A DNA stretch of 64,000 nt from Bradyrhizobium sp. AZCC 2262 (lineage in GTDB: Bacteria; Pseudomonadota; Alphaproteobacteria; Rhizobiales; Xanthobacteraceae): the NCBI RefSeq assembly GCF_036924535.1, contig NZ_JAZHRT010000001.1:9228501-9292500 (forward strand). Reading direction: 5' to 3'. Below are positions 10,049-19,841 of the stretch, one piece after another (position 1 is the first letter of the stretch; each line of letters opens with the position of its first letter). The translations under genes were made by a program, and so were the position numbers. The notes under the pieces were generated by a model, which saw only the letters and a program-made list of their open reading frames with translations, did no database searches and had not been told where the DNA came from.

Positions 10049-11589
10049 CTCGCGCCTCCAGTACTGGCTTTAGCCACCGCTGCTCGCGGCAATGTAATAA
10101 TAAATTCGGTAAACGCGCCAGGTTCAGTTACGACGTCGATCTTGCCGCCATGCAGTTTTACCACAATGTCGTGGCTCATCGATAGGCCAAGCCCGGTTCC
10201 CTCGCCGGCCGGCTTGGTGGTGAAGAACGGGTCGAACATTTTTTCCTTCACCTCTAGCGGAATGCCGGTTCCGTTATCGCGAATCCGTATTTCTACTTTG
10301 TTGCCAAGGCTTTTTGTCGTCGCGCTCAGGGTCGGCTCGAACGCCTCGTCGCCGGCCTGCTTTCGCTTGGTGGCGGCGTAAAATCCGTTGGAGATCAAAT
10401 TGAGAAAAACCCGCGTGATTTCCTGCGGGAAGACGTCGATCAAGCCTGCGGTGGGATCAAAGTCTCGCCGCAGCGTGATGTTGAAGCCGGACTTTTCCGC
10501 GCGCGCGCCGTGATAGGCGAGATTGAGGCTTTCCTCGACGATAGCGTTGATATCCGCTTGACGTTGTTCGCCCAAGCCTTCGCGCGAATGCAAGAGCATG
10601 TTCTTGACGATCGAGTCGGCCCGCCTGCCGTGTTGCACTACCTTTTCCAGATTGCCCTTCAGCATATGGGTGAGCTCGTCGATCTCTTCGCGCATCTTAT
10701 CGTCGAGCGCGGCGGGCATCAGTACGTCATTGAGCTCGTCGATCAGTTCCGACGACAGCGCGGAGAAATTATTGATGAAATTAAGCGGGTTCTTGATTTC
10801 GTGGGCGATGCCGGCGGTGAGTTGGCCTAGCGAGGCAAGCTTTTCGGTTTGGATGAGCCGATCCTGCGCAGCGCGCAATTCTTCCAGCGAGCGCGAGAGC
10901 TCCCGCGTTCGTTCTCGGACCTTCTCTTCGAGAGACTGCCGCTCCCATTCGAGCGCCTGGTAGAAGCTTGCGTTGTTGATCGCGGTAGAGGCTTGGCTTA
11001 CTAGGTTGGCTAGCCCGAGTAGGGCCTCACCGTCTTGGATAACCCGCGACTGATAAGGCGCTCGCCCCGCTGTATTTCCCGCGACTAGCAAGCGAATTGG
11101 GTTCTTCGGTTCTCCGCCGAACGGCAAGATGACGTACTCGTCCATACCGATGGGCCGTCGCAGCGAGGTCAGCTCGCTGCGACGGCAATCGGGCAAACAC
11201 AGCACCCGATCAACGCCGGCATAAAGTGGTGCGAGCGCCAATGAGGCTGTGGGTAGTACCAGCCTAGCAACGCTGGCACTCTCGGCATCGTCATAGTATC
11301 CATCCATCGTCTCAATGGAGAAGATGTTCGAGCCGGGTTGCTTAAGAAGAAAGATGCAGCGCTCGAAATTGAGTTCGTATAAAACGAATTGGGCGGCCAG
11401 CTGCAGGATCGTAGTAAGGTCGACGGTTGTGTTGAACTTCTTACCAAGCTCGTAGAGCTGGCGATATGCTTTCATCTGGCCGTCGAGATGCTCTTGGATT
11501 TCGTAGAGCTGACTCTCGGTTGTCACCAGGCGCTTGACCTCATCCGAGAGGCGCTGGTTTTCGACTCGAAGCCGATCAATCTCACTCAC
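10045..11589 (-). CDS. GAF-domain cytosolic sensor histidine kinase
   Basis: 514 residues with no membrane segment. An N-terminal coiled coil (1-45) is followed by a GAF-like domain (about 50-205, starting KKFNTTVDLTTILQLAAQFV), a second coiled coil (212-250), the H box with H263 (GIAHEIKNPLNFINNF), the N box at 392-405 and G boxes DNGTGIP and GEGTGLGLS with the F box DPFFTTK. The H box and long linker resemble kinases related to HWE-free cyanobacterial and proteobacterial GAF kinases. It lies 55 bases downstream of the FIST gene and overlaps the response regulator, so it probably relays a cytosolic or FIST-derived signal to the two receivers. Confidence 0.93.
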   Translation of the reverse strand: MSEIDRLRVENQRLSDEVKRLVTTESQLYEIQEHLDGQMKAYRQLYELGKKFNTTVDLTTILQLAAQFVLYELNFERCIFLLKQPGSNIFSIETMDGYYDDAESASVARLVLPTASLALAPLYAGVDRVLCLPDCRRSELTSLRRPIGMDEYVILPFGGEPKNPIRLLVAGNTAGRAPYQSRVIQDGEALLGLANLVSQASTAINNASFYQALEWERQSLEEKVRERTRELSRSLEELRAAQDRLIQTEKLASLGQLTAGIAHEIKNPLNFINNFSALSSELIDELNDVLMPAALDDKMREEIDELTHMLKGNLEKVVQHGRRADSIVKNMLLHSREGLGEQRQADINAIVEESLNLAYHGARAEKSGFNITLRRDFDPTAGLIDVFPQEITRVFLNLISNGFYAATKRKQAGDEAFEPTLSATTKSLGNKVEIRIRDNGTGIPLEVKEKMFDPFFTTKPAGEGTGLGLSMSHDIVVKLHGGKIDVVTEPGAFTEFIITLPRAAVAKASTGGAS

Positions 11590-11644
11590 GCCACCGGCCT
11601 TTCCATGAAGTGCGGAAGTATGGCGGTGCTGGACATCTGCTAAC

Positions 11645-12832
11645 TCAGTATACTGCTAGCACTACGGCGGTATAGTTGTGGAAATAGTCATGCCCTCCTA
11701 TCGGACCGATCTCTCCATACGTGTACAGACCTATCCATGGCACGGTGGGCCCAATTTTTTGCTGAAGCGTTTCCAGCATTTGGCTTTTTTGCTGGTCGCG
11801 GAACACGGCTTTCCCGCGTCCTATGCAGTCGAACTGAAACACCATCTTCGGCGCGTTATTACCTAATGTTGACTTGATTTCTTCGCCAATGCGTTCGACG
11901 CCGGCCGATATTTTTTGGTGGTCGCGTCGGCTCATCCAGACGCTCGTACCCTCTTCAACTTCGGTCGGAATTGTGATTGACCCTGCCTTGTCATCTTTTG
12001 TCGGCATGAAGCGGATCAAATAGTCGTCGTAGCCCTTGATCTGTTCGGGCGCTTTGAATGCCATGCAGAGACTGAGGACCGCCTTGCTCCAATTATCGAT
12101 CTCATCACCGACGAGATATTCCTTTAGGACTTCGAGAACTGGCATACCATCAATCTCGTAGATGACGTTGCCGGAGCAGCGAGTCACCTTACGTTCGCCG
12201 CCGATGGGGAGGCAGCCGTGGTTAACCGACCACGCAAGCCGAGCTGATCCCGACAGCAGAATGCAGGCGACACCGTCGGATGTGATCTGATCGTCGCAAT
12301 ATTGATAAGTTCGTTTAAACTCCATGTTATCGGCCGACGTACCCCCAAACAAAGGCAGATGACGATCAAGCCGCAATTCACTCGTGAGGCCTGCAGCGAA
12401 ACGGTCAAAATTCAGGGTCAACCCGTCGCCGAGCATAATCAGCCCAAGCGTGTCAGGCTGCACCTCGCAAGCCAAGTTCTGGGCGATGGTCCTTCCCGCG
12501 GCTTCTGAATCGGCCTTGAGGCCGGAGGCGATTGTGTTCTTGAAATTCAATTCGTCGGAGCTGATGGTCATCACCGCTACTGAGAAGTTCGACTCGTCGG
12601 TTTCGGCACCTGCGATGATTCCCCCGCCAGACCCGCCGGCGAGTGGGGCGCCACCGGTGGCGGCGCGAACGGCGTCTAATAGAGCGCGCTGTTCGTATCC
12701 TACAGAGGCAAACATAAAAACGAAGTCGGGCCGGTCGATCCCAGCGGCCGCCAACGCTCTCTCGGCAGCCTCGCGCCCGGCTGTCTTCGGGTTGCGATGA
12801 TGGCTCATCCCAACCCCAGAATTCGTGCCCAT
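11645..12832 (-). CDS. FIST N/C domain sensory protein
   Basis: 395 residues. The start at 12832 has an AGGAGG ribosome site seven bases upstream. Glycine-rich FIST signatures are present: LAGGSGGGIIAG, LIMLGDGLTLN, PLFGGTSADNMEF in the N-terminal half, and a FIST-C region with VFQFDCIGRGKAVF and GLYTYGEIGPIGG near the end. FIST proteins are intracellular ligand-sensing modules that commonly sit with kinases and cyclases, and a small-molecule ligand such as an amino acid has been proposed for the family. It is the first gene of the kinase/receiver/receiver-cyclase operon and probably supplies its input. Confidence 0.88.
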   Translation of the reverse strand: MGTNSGVGMSHHRNPKTAGREAAERALAAAGIDRPDFVFMFASVGYEQRALLDAVRAATGGAPLAGGSGGGIIAGAETDESNFSVAVMTISSDELNFKNTIASGLKADSEAAGRTIAQNLACEVQPDTLGLIMLGDGLTLNFDRFAAGLTSELRLDRHLPLFGGTSADNMEFKRTYQYCDDQITSDGVACILLSGSARLAWSVNHGCLPIGGERKVTRCSGNVIYEIDGMPVLEVLKEYLVGDEIDNWSKAVLSLCMAFKAPEQIKGYDDYLIRFMPTKDDKAGSITIPTEVEEGTSVWMSRRDHQKISAGVERIGEEIKSTLGNNAPKMVFQFDCIGRGKAVFRDQQKSQMLETLQQKIGPTVPWIGLYTYGEIGPIGGHDYFHNYTAVVLAVY

Positions 12833-13095
12833 CGGCGTGCCTCCTTACATTGGCGTCGACATTCAGATCGTCGAGCTGTGTTTGTCTCAGGTTACCTTTG
12901 CGCCTCCAGAACTACCAGCGATTCCTTGCAAAACGATCGGCCACCTTTCCACCGATTGCGGCCAACCGGAATGGATGCGATTTGCGCCTCAGGCCAAAAA
13001 ATCCGAGCTGGCCGCCAACGTCGCTCCAATCGCTGGCAAATCATACGACCCAGGCCGGCGATGCAAAATCGAGCCCACCGCGGAATGTCTGTTGT

Positions 13096-13196
13096 GGGTC
13101 AAAATGCGAAGAACTCACTACGAGCAGATGTTTTCCGCTTTGCCCCCGAACTCGGACATTGCTCGACGCAGTCCGCATGTCTCAAACGTGCCATTA
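13096..13196. repeat. Dispersed ~100-bp repeat, copy D
   Basis: Starts GGGTCAAAATGCGAAGAACTC and ends CCGCATGTCTCAAACGTGCC. It lies in the gap 12833-13272 between the FIST gene promoter side and the 3' end of the cyclase-TPR gene. The remaining ~260 bases show no gene I can support. Confidence 0.75.
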
Positions 13197-13272
13197 TCGG
13201 AAGTGAACTCGCCTTGTGCTGTGAAGGATCGACGATATCGGCTACGGAAGCCGCTGGCGATCGAACGGCGTT

Positions 13273-15081
13273 TCATTCTGGCATTCCGGCAAGTCGAAAC
13301 GCTTCAGCCAGTTTTGCCACGTCGGCATCTCGCCGAAATGGCTGTTTCAATCGAATTTCTGAAATTCGCTGCGCCGGATCCATTTCCATTACCTTTGAAC
13401 AAGCCTCTCTTGCTGCATCAATCTTTCCGGACAAAGCTAGACAAGCCATCGCAATCCTGTGACTTGTCAAATAATTTGGCCTTTCCCTCTTTGCTTTTTC
13501 TGCCCACATCGACGCCTCGTCATAGTTCCCAGCAAAAGAATGGCTGTAAGCCAGTCCATTAAATGCAATTGAAATTCTCGGGTCTAATGGGCTGAGGCGA
13601 ATTGCTTGATGGAAGTGTTCGTTGGCTCCTGCCTCGCCTAGATAAACCTGTGTAAATCCTCGCCAATACCAACCTTCCGCCAAGTTGGGGTCGAGATCAG
13701 TGGCCTTCTCTAAGTATGCGGCTCCCTCTTCTAGATAGCCTCCCGCGTACGCCAGGGCGAAGCCAGAAATTGCGAGCACAATGGGATCATCTTTGGCTTG
13801 GTCAATTGCTTTCCTCGCGAAGAGACAAGCTTGTAAGGCGTCAGATATGCGATCGGCGCTCCATCCGTTGACCTTTTGCTGCACATAGCAATGGGCCAAT
13901 TGTGCGAGGGGCGAGGCAAAATCAGGAGCGAGCTCGACGGCCTTAAGAAACAACTTGAGGCCTTGCTCATTCGCATCCTTCGAATATTTATAGAGGTAAG
14001 ATAATCCTTGCAGATAGTAATCGTATGCCTGAAGGTTCTCGGTGGGCTTTCGACGAGATCGTTCTATTTTTGCCTGCTCTAGTTTTGGCGAGATCGCTCC
14101 GACAACGCTTATCGTAATCCGATCCTGTAGATCGAACACGTTCTCAATTTTACCCTCAAATCGATCTGCCCAAATGTGAGCGCCGGTTACCGCATCGATC
14201 AATTGACCTGTTATTCGAATACGGTTGTTCGCCTTTCGAATACCTCCTTCAAGCACATAGCGAACTCCAAGCTCTCGTCCAGCTTGTTTTATATCGAAAG
14301 CCTTCCACTTGTAGGTGAAACTCGAATTTCGGGCGACCACGAAAAGCCAGCGGATACGAGAAAGGGCCGTAGTAATCTCCTCAACCATGCCGTCTGCGAA
14401 ATATTCCTGTTCGGGATCACCGCTCATGTTCTGGAACGGCAGTACGGCGATCGAAGGTTTGTCGGGTAGCGGGAGCGCCAGAGGTTGGCTCACGGCCGAA
14501 CCTGATGGTACTGCGGAAGGGGTTTGACCGGTCAGCCGAACCCGCCACGCCCGCATAGGCTCAGCAATATTCTTGAGGGGCTGCGGTCCCATATCATCAC
14601 AGGCAATCTCGACCTTGCCCCGGACCTGCCGGTAGGCATCATCGGAGACACAGACGCCCCCCGGCTCCGCAATTCCCTCCAACCGCACTGCGATATTGAC
14701 GCCGTCTCCAAAGATATCATTTTCATCGATGACGATGTCGCCGACGTGAATGCCGATACGAAATTCGAGCCGCTTGACCTGCGGTACACCGATATTTTGT
14801 TCGACCATGCCGCGTTGAATTTGGACGGCGCAGCGTACGGCATCGACGACGCTGCCGAACTCGACGAGAGCGCCGTCCCCGGTATTCTTGACGATGCGCC
14901 CGCGATGATCATTTATTCTGGGATCAAAAAGCGTCTTTCTAAGAGCTTTCAGTTGCGCCAGCGTGCCTTCTTCGTCGATCCCTATCAAGCGGCAAGAGCC
15001 CGCGACATCCGCCGCGAGAATTGCCGCCAGTCGCCGCTCTACGTGCTCGCTGCTCAAGGTGCACCCCGGGGTCGGGGACAT
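13273..15081 (-). CDS. Class III adenylate/guanylate cyclase with TolB-like and TPR domains
   Basis: 602 residues. The cyclase domain is N-terminal (14-175): D25 in AADVAG and D69 in NTGDG would bind metal, with K65, and N129 and R133 in GDGVNIAVRLE. The first metal-site segment reads DVAGSCRL where the family usually has D-x-x-G-Y-S-R. A TolB-like amino-terminal fold follows (SIAVLPFQNMSGDPEQEYFADGM), then tetratricopeptide-type helices to the end (VELAPDFASPLAQLAH, DLDPNLAEGWYWRGF). It is soluble, with no membrane segment. The protein resembles the cyclase at 23009-24775. Such proteins are abundant in Bradyrhizobium relatives and their inputs are mostly unknown. Confidence 0.9.
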   Translation of the reverse strand: MSPTPGCTLSSEHVERRLAAILAADVAGSCRLIGIDEEGTLAQLKALRKTLFDPRINDHRGRIVKNTGDGALVEFGSVVDAVRCAVQIQRGMVEQNIGVPQVKRLEFRIGIHVGDIVIDENDIFGDGVNIAVRLEGIAEPGGVCVSDDAYRQVRGKVEIACDDMGPQPLKNIAEPMRAWRVRLTGQTPSAVPSGSAVSQPLALPLPDKPSIAVLPFQNMSGDPEQEYFADGMVEEITTALSRIRWLFVVARNSSFTYKWKAFDIKQAGRELGVRYVLEGGIRKANNRIRITGQLIDAVTGAHIWADRFEGKIENVFDLQDRITISVVGAISPKLEQAKIERSRRKPTENLQAYDYYLQGLSYLYKYSKDANEQGLKLFLKAVELAPDFASPLAQLAHCYVQQKVNGWSADRISDALQACLFARKAIDQAKDDPIVLAISGFALAYAGGYLEEGAAYLEKATDLDPNLAEGWYWRGFTQVYLGEAGANEHFHQAIRLSPLDPRISIAFNGLAYSHSFAGNYDEASMWAEKAKRERPNYLTSHRIAMACLALSGKIDAAREACSKVMEMDPAQRISEIRLKQPFRRDADVAKLAEAFRLAGMPE

Positions 15082-15138
15082 TGAATGCTTATATAACAGA
15101 ATTGTGGGCCGATGTCAGGCTATGCCCATCTCCGAAAC

Positions 15139-15240
15139 GGGGTCAAACTCAGAAGTCCGGGCGCGCCACTGGGCAGTCCGCTTTAACCCTCAAGAACAGA
15201 CGTCGCCAGCCGGGCTTGTCTGGTCCGAAAAGTGCCGATA
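15139..15240. repeat. Dispersed ~100-bp repeat, copy E
   Basis: Starts GGGGTCAAACTCAGAAG and ends TGGTCCGAAAAGTGCCGATA. It lies in the gap 15082-15706 upstream of the cyclase-TPR gene. I see no supported gene in the remainder of that gap; a 64-codon minus-strand frame at 15410-15604 has no ribosome site or recognisable motif. Confidence 0.65.
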
Positions 15241-15706
15241 GTGTTGCAAAAGTCGAAAATCGGACAACCCTGAAAATCTCACGAACGTCGATCTTTGGAC
15301 TTCTCTGCTGCTGCGTCCCTTTTCAACGCCACTACGAAGGTCCGTGATCGATTTTGGATGAAACGATATGGTCCCTCACGTCGTCGCGCGCAAAACGCAT
15401 CAGCGGCTCTCAAAATTTTCGTTCGTCCCCCCAAAACGACTTTTGCAACAATATCTGCCAATAGGCGACATTGATCACCTCAGTCAGCGGGGATCGACGC
15501 ACTAATCCGATGGGGGAGTCGGCCATCTGGTAGAAGGACGACATAAAGACGATCGAGGGTAGCGCAGTTAAGAGATTTCTGCCGCTAACGACACGCGCGT
15601 TCAAAATCGATCACATCCGTCCAAGAACCGAATGCTGACCAGTTCAACGATGCCTGGAGGCCGCCACGCATTTTGGCCAAAACCACGGAAAACGTGAGAG
15701 ACGTCG

Positions 15707-16701
15707 ATGACAGACCCAGATCGTCACACTTTCGGTGCGCCGGCAACCAGGAGAATCCTGTTAGGAGGCGCCGCGGCGCTCGGCGGCGGACTTCTTGGTA
15801 TGATGCCAGCGAACTCGGAGCCGATTACACCAAAGGCCAAGCTCCCTCGCGCAACCGACGGAGACGGAAACATGAGTTTCATCAAGACCAAGGACGGCAC
15901 GGAGATTTTCTACAAGGACTGGGGCAAAGGTCAGCCTGTTGTGTTCAGCCACGGTTGGCCGCGTCGGCCGATGACTGGGACACGCAGATGCTGTTCTTCC
16001 TCAATAACGGCTATCGAGTGATCGCCCATGACCGCCGCGGCCATGGCCGCTCCAGCCAGGTCGCTGACGGCCACGACATGGATCATTACGCCGACGACCT
16101 TGCGGCGCTGACGGCGCATCTCGATCTGAAGAACGCCATCCACGTCGGTCATTCCACCGGCGGCGGCGAGGTGGTGCACTATCTGGCGCGGCACGGCGAG
16201 AGCCGCGTGGCAAAGGCGGTCCTCATCAGTGCGGTACCACCGCTGATGGTGAAGACGCCAGCAAATCCCGGTGGCCTACCCAAGGAAGTCTTTGACGGAC
16301 TTCAGGCGCAGGTTGCGACCAATCGCACGCAATTCTATCGCGACCTTCCGGCGGGTCCGTTCTATGGCTTTAACCGACCCGGCGCCAAGGTCTCGGAGGC
16401 CGTCATCCAGAATTGGTGGCGCCAGGGTATGATGGGCGGCGCCAAGGCGCATTACGATGGCATCGTCGCGTTCTCGCAGACCGACTTTACGGACGACCTC
16501 AAGAAGATCGCCGTGCCGGTCCTGGTGATGCATGGCGACGACGACCAGGTCGTTCCCTATGCCGACGCCGGGCCGCTATCGGCAAAGCTGCTGAAGAAAG
16601 GGACACTGAAGACCTACAAGGGCTTCCCGCACGGCATGCCCACCACGGAAGCGGCCACAATCAACGCCGATCTCCTGGAGTTTTTCCGCGCCGTCGGCTG
16701 A
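15707..16701 (+). pseudogene. Frameshifted alpha/beta hydrolase with Tat-type signal (chloroperoxidase/esterase family)
   Basis: Two frames join into one protein. From ATG 15707 the first frame gives a twin-arginine-like signal ([18 protein letters not shown]) and the hydrolase start ([26 protein letters not shown]). The second gives [29 protein letters not shown], nucleophile GHSTGGG, acid HGDDDQVVP and catalytic GFPHGMP. At 15961-15963 the sequence reads CCGCGTCGGCC where the family reads W-P-L-S-A (CCGCTGTCGGCC), so one base is missing. The family includes non-haem haloperoxidase-like hydrolases. A true deletion kills the gene; a sequencing error would restore it. An upstream frame from 15673 is out of phase with the signal peptide. 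Confidence 0.88.
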
Positions 16702-16788
16702 TTCTCTTCTCTTTGTTCGAGTGCGAGCCGGGAGATTGCGCCCGTAAACCGTCCAAAGAACAGGCGGCTGGGCCGCGAGTTCAGCTCA

Positions 16789-16885
16789 GGGTCAACAACA
16801 GTCCTCGCGGCCCCGGAGCGCCACTTCTGGTCTACCCCAATCAACGGACATCGCCAGACTGGCCGGCTTGTCCGTTTCGTGCCAG
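16789..16885. repeat. Dispersed ~100-bp repeat, copy F
   Basis: Contains GGGTCAACAACAG, then ACGGACATCGCC, and ends TTGTCCGTTTCGTGCCA. It lies in the gap 16702-17045 between the frameshifted hydrolase and the Bug gene; nothing else is seen there. Confidence 0.6.
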
Positions 16886-17045
16886 AAGCGGAAATTGTGC
16901 TCCTCCGCAAACAGACTATGTCGCTGTCACAGAAATAGTTGTGCAACGTATTGGGCCTTATCCCACCATTACCTCGGCTTCTCACAATTGGGCAACTGAT
17001 GTAAGCTCCGGCGAAATGGCAGTCGCTCGCATCTGAGAGCGTCAG

Positions 17046-18035
17046 ATGAAACTTCCCCGTAGACAATTTCTGTACCTGATCGCGGGCACTGCCGTGTTTC
17101 CGACCATCTCGCGCATCGCGAGGGCGCAAGCTTATCCGTCGCGGCCGATTCGGCTCGTTATCCCTTTTCCACCGGGTGGTGCATTCGACGCTGTCGGTCG
17201 CCCGTGGGCGGATAAGGTGAAGCCCCTGCTCGCTACGGTGGTGGTTGAAAACATGGGTGGCGGCGGCAGCTCGATAGGCGCTGCCGCCGTCGCACGCGCC
17301 CGGCCTGACGGCTACACGATCCTGCTCGGCGGGACGCAGACGCACGTCAACGAGGCTCTGCTCAAGAGCCGGCCACTCTATGACCCGGTCAAAGATCTAG
17401 ATCCCATTGCGGGCGTGGCCGCCAACGTTCTCTGCATCGCCGTGCATCACGCGGTGCCGGTTCAGACCCTGAACGAACTCATCGCATATGCGAAAGCCAA
17501 TCCTGGCAAGCTGTCCTACGGGCACTCCGGTGTCGGCTCGATCCAGCACCTGACCGGTGAGCTATTCAAATCCCTCACGGGAACGCCTGAGATCGTGCAG
17601 GTGCCGTATCGGGGCACTGGCCCGGTGATCACAGACCTCGTCGGCGGACAAATTCCGATGGGTACGCCAGGCGTAACCGGGCAGGTGATCGAACTCCATC
17701 GGTCCGGTAAGATGCGCGTTCTTGCTGTGACGAGTCCCACGCGCCTCGTCGCTGCGCCTGAACTTCCGACGGCGGCCGAACTTGGCTTCCCCGGCATGAC
17801 CGTTAGAGGCTCAATCGGACTGCTCGCACCGGCCGGAACCCCAGTTGGGATCATTGAACAAGTTGCGCAGGCAACGCGCACCGCGATCGCCGAACCGGCC
17901 TACCAGCAGCTGTTGATCGACGCAGGTATCGAACCCACTCTCGATTCAAACCCCGAAAAATTCCGGCGGTCCCTCGCTGCGGATGTTGCTCTCTGGGCAC
18001 CGATCGTCAAAGCGCTCGGGCTGAAGCTCGACTAA
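17046..18035 (+). CDS. Bug/TctC family tripartite tricarboxylate transporter binding protein
   Basis: 329 residues. The start MKLPRRQFLYLIAG resembles a Tat signal peptide, ending near ARAQA. Family motifs follow: YPSRPIRLVIPFPPGG, RPDGYTILLGGTQTHVNE, GVGSIQHLTGELFKSLTG and VPYRGTGPVITDLVGGQI. Bug proteins are periplasmic binders of small carboxylates. This one has no TctA or TctB gene beside it, so it is an orphan that may share a distant permease or serve in sensing. It is one of three Bug paralogues in the window. Confidence 0.92.
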   Translation: MKLPRRQFLYLIAGTAVFPTISRIARAQAYPSRPIRLVIPFPPGGAFDAVGRPWADKVKPLLATVVVENMGGGGSSIGAAAVARARPDGYTILLGGTQTHVNEALLKSRPLYDPVKDLDPIAGVAANVLCIAVHHAVPVQTLNELIAYAKANPGKLSYGHSGVGSIQHLTGELFKSLTGTPEIVQVPYRGTGPVITDLVGGQIPMGTPGVTGQVIELHRSGKMRVLAVTSPTRLVAAPELPTAAELGFPGMTVRGSIGLLAPAGTPVGIIEQVAQATRTAIAEPAYQQLLIDAGIEPTLDSNPEKFRRSLAADVALWAPIVKALGLKLD

Positions 18036-18393
18036 CCGTGGCTCAAATCTGCCGCTTCAGCATCGATGTCCGCTTCGGGTCTCGTGTGGACGGCGCCCTG
18101 GCAAGAACTTTCTGACGTTTCTGCAGCATTGGTCGGGTGCGGTCACGTGATGCCCTTCGTCGCCGGAATGCCAAAGCGCCAGGAGCCAGCCGGCCGGTCG
18201 CCGCCGGAAGTCGAACGTCTTCTTGTAAATAAGCGTCCAAGACCCCTCCATCACTTGGTAGATCAATGGCTTCGCTCGCCAATCGGCGTCGGGACCCCAC
18301 GCCGATTAACATCGCAGGGCGCGCTGTGCGTTGCCGCACGGGGCCGTTCCATCCAAACCCGAGTCCGGCTACAGAAAATGCGACGGCACTTCT
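18036..18393. other. Gap without a supported gene
   Basis: 358 bases between the convergent Bug gene and the terminase gene. Minus-strand frames exist (18043-18339, 18057-18266) but neither has a ribosome site or a family motif I recognise. It may hold decayed coding sequence at the edge of the phage remnant. Confidence 0.4.
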
Positions 18394-19767
18394 TCAGAAG
18401 CCTTCGTTATTCCCGAGCGCGATTGCGATCCCGTAACAGAACGTATCCAGAAGATCGTCTTCTCGTTTGTTGTCCTTGTCACCGATCCGAAAGCTTTCGA
18501 TCTGGTCGACCAAGTGATTGCGCGATTTACGCTTGTGAAGTGTGGTCTTATCGAAGGAGTAGTCAGTGTATTTGATGCTTCCCCGGTAGACGTAGCCAGA
18601 AACCGAGAGGGCTCGCTCGTCTTTGCCCATGGCAGTCAGTTTCGAATCAATGGCGGTTGCTCTCCATTGCCTGCGGATAGCCTGCTGTAACAGGATAGTT
18701 CCGGAGTTTTTGTCCTCAATCCATACCCCAAGCGAACCATTGCGGGCACCGCAGAGCCGTGACAATTCTTCCAACCGATCAAATACCATCGGTAGCCAAG
18801 TCTCCAGTAGGGCCCCTTCGATTTGAGCGATATCCCAGTCCAGGATCAGGAGAGGTGCACGCCTGCTGAGCCCGTCGAGTGCAAAGAACGTGACGGCGGT
18901 TGCATCATGATCTGTGCCGGTTTTCGATGCGGTGTCGATGACCGCAAACACGCCGTCGCAACTTGTGGGGGAGGGGACCGGCTGGCCGTTCTCCAGAAGT
19001 TTTTCGCGGCCAAAGAAGGCGACCCCGGCCCAATCGACGAATTCAGCAAGATATTCCTGTTGGTAGACCAGGGGGTCGTTGTCTCTGATCAGTTCAGCGA
19101 GAAAACGTTCCCGGCGTTCTGACCAAACCGCCAAGCTTTCGTCGGAGGCCGGTTTCGGAAGCAAAGGATTGTCCATCGTTGTTGCATGGAATTCTCCGAA
19201 TCCGTAGCTCGGGTCGGTGCAGATATTGTAGAAAAAATTGTCTGGATTCTTTCCGGCCGAATTCGAGCAGATCAGCACTTCGCCGCCATAGTCGAACAAA
19301 GTGGGCTTGATTGCTTTCTCCCAGATTTCCATCATGGAGCCATCGACCTTGTTGTCGCCGTTCTTGGTGAAGGCGGCTTCATCGATCACGACCCTTCTAT
19401 AGCGCCGGCTACGGCCGGCGATCTCGTTCCCTAAGGTCCAGAAGTCAAGACGTCCGCGATTTTTCAATCGAATAACAGAAGACCCCATTGAACCTGATTC
19501 CCAGAGCGGGCGGAGCATGCCCTTAATCTCCATGTAGGCTTCCGACCAGATCTTATGTTGGGGGGCGAGCCATGCGCATTCCCAGCCCTGCAAGAGACCT
19601 TGACCGATCCAGATCTTGGCAAATTCGGTCTTACCAAACCGCCGGCCGCATCGCAGTATCTTGTAGCGATGAGGTTTCAAGGCCCAGTAGGCCTTGATTT
19701 GTCCGGGATGCATTTTTCCCAGCGAGATCACGCTCTCCGTGTTATTTTTTTCAGATCTTGCACTCAT
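18394..19767 (-). CDS. Phage-type terminase large subunit
   Basis: 457 residues. An N-terminal ATPase has a Walker A-like CGRRFGKTEFAK, a Walker B RRVVIDEAAF and a coupling-motif-like LICSNSAGKNPD. The C-terminal RNase H-like nuclease has FAVIDTASKTGTDHDATAV, VWIEDKNSG and a closing acidic cluster REDDLLDTFCY. In phages this motor cuts and pumps DNA into heads. Two DUF5681 genes and a ParB-methylase gene lie upstream on the same strand, but no portal, capsid, tail, lysis or integrase gene is present, so the function here is uncertain. Confidence 0.88.
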   Translation of the reverse strand: MSARSEKNNTESVISLGKMHPGQIKAYWALKPHRYKILRCGRRFGKTEFAKIWIGQGLLQGWECAWLAPQHKIWSEAYMEIKGMLRPLWESGSMGSSVIRLKNRGRLDFWTLGNEIAGRSRRYRRVVIDEAAFTKNGDNKVDGSMMEIWEKAIKPTLFDYGGEVLICSNSAGKNPDNFFYNICTDPSYGFGEFHATTMDNPLLPKPASDESLAVWSERRERFLAELIRDNDPLVYQQEYLAEFVDWAGVAFFGREKLLENGQPVPSPTSCDGVFAVIDTASKTGTDHDATAVTFFALDGLSRRAPLLILDWDIAQIEGALLETWLPMVFDRLEELSRLCGARNGSLGVWIEDKNSGTILLQQAIRRQWRATAIDSKLTAMGKDERALSVSGYVYRGSIKYTDYSFDKTTLHKRKSRNHLVDQIESFRIGDKDNKREDDLLDTFCYGIAIALGNNEGF

Positions 19768-19841
19768 GACGGTATTGAAGCCTCATTCAATTCTGGGCCG
19801 AGAATTTTGATTGCAGGGCGAATTGCAGCCGGTCGCCGGGC

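Noticed and set aside
15410..15604. Small minus-strand gene
   Set aside because: No ribosome site, no motif, atypical composition.
18043..18339. Small minus-strand gene next to the terminase
   Set aside because: Two overlapping frames with equal merit and no recognised motif.
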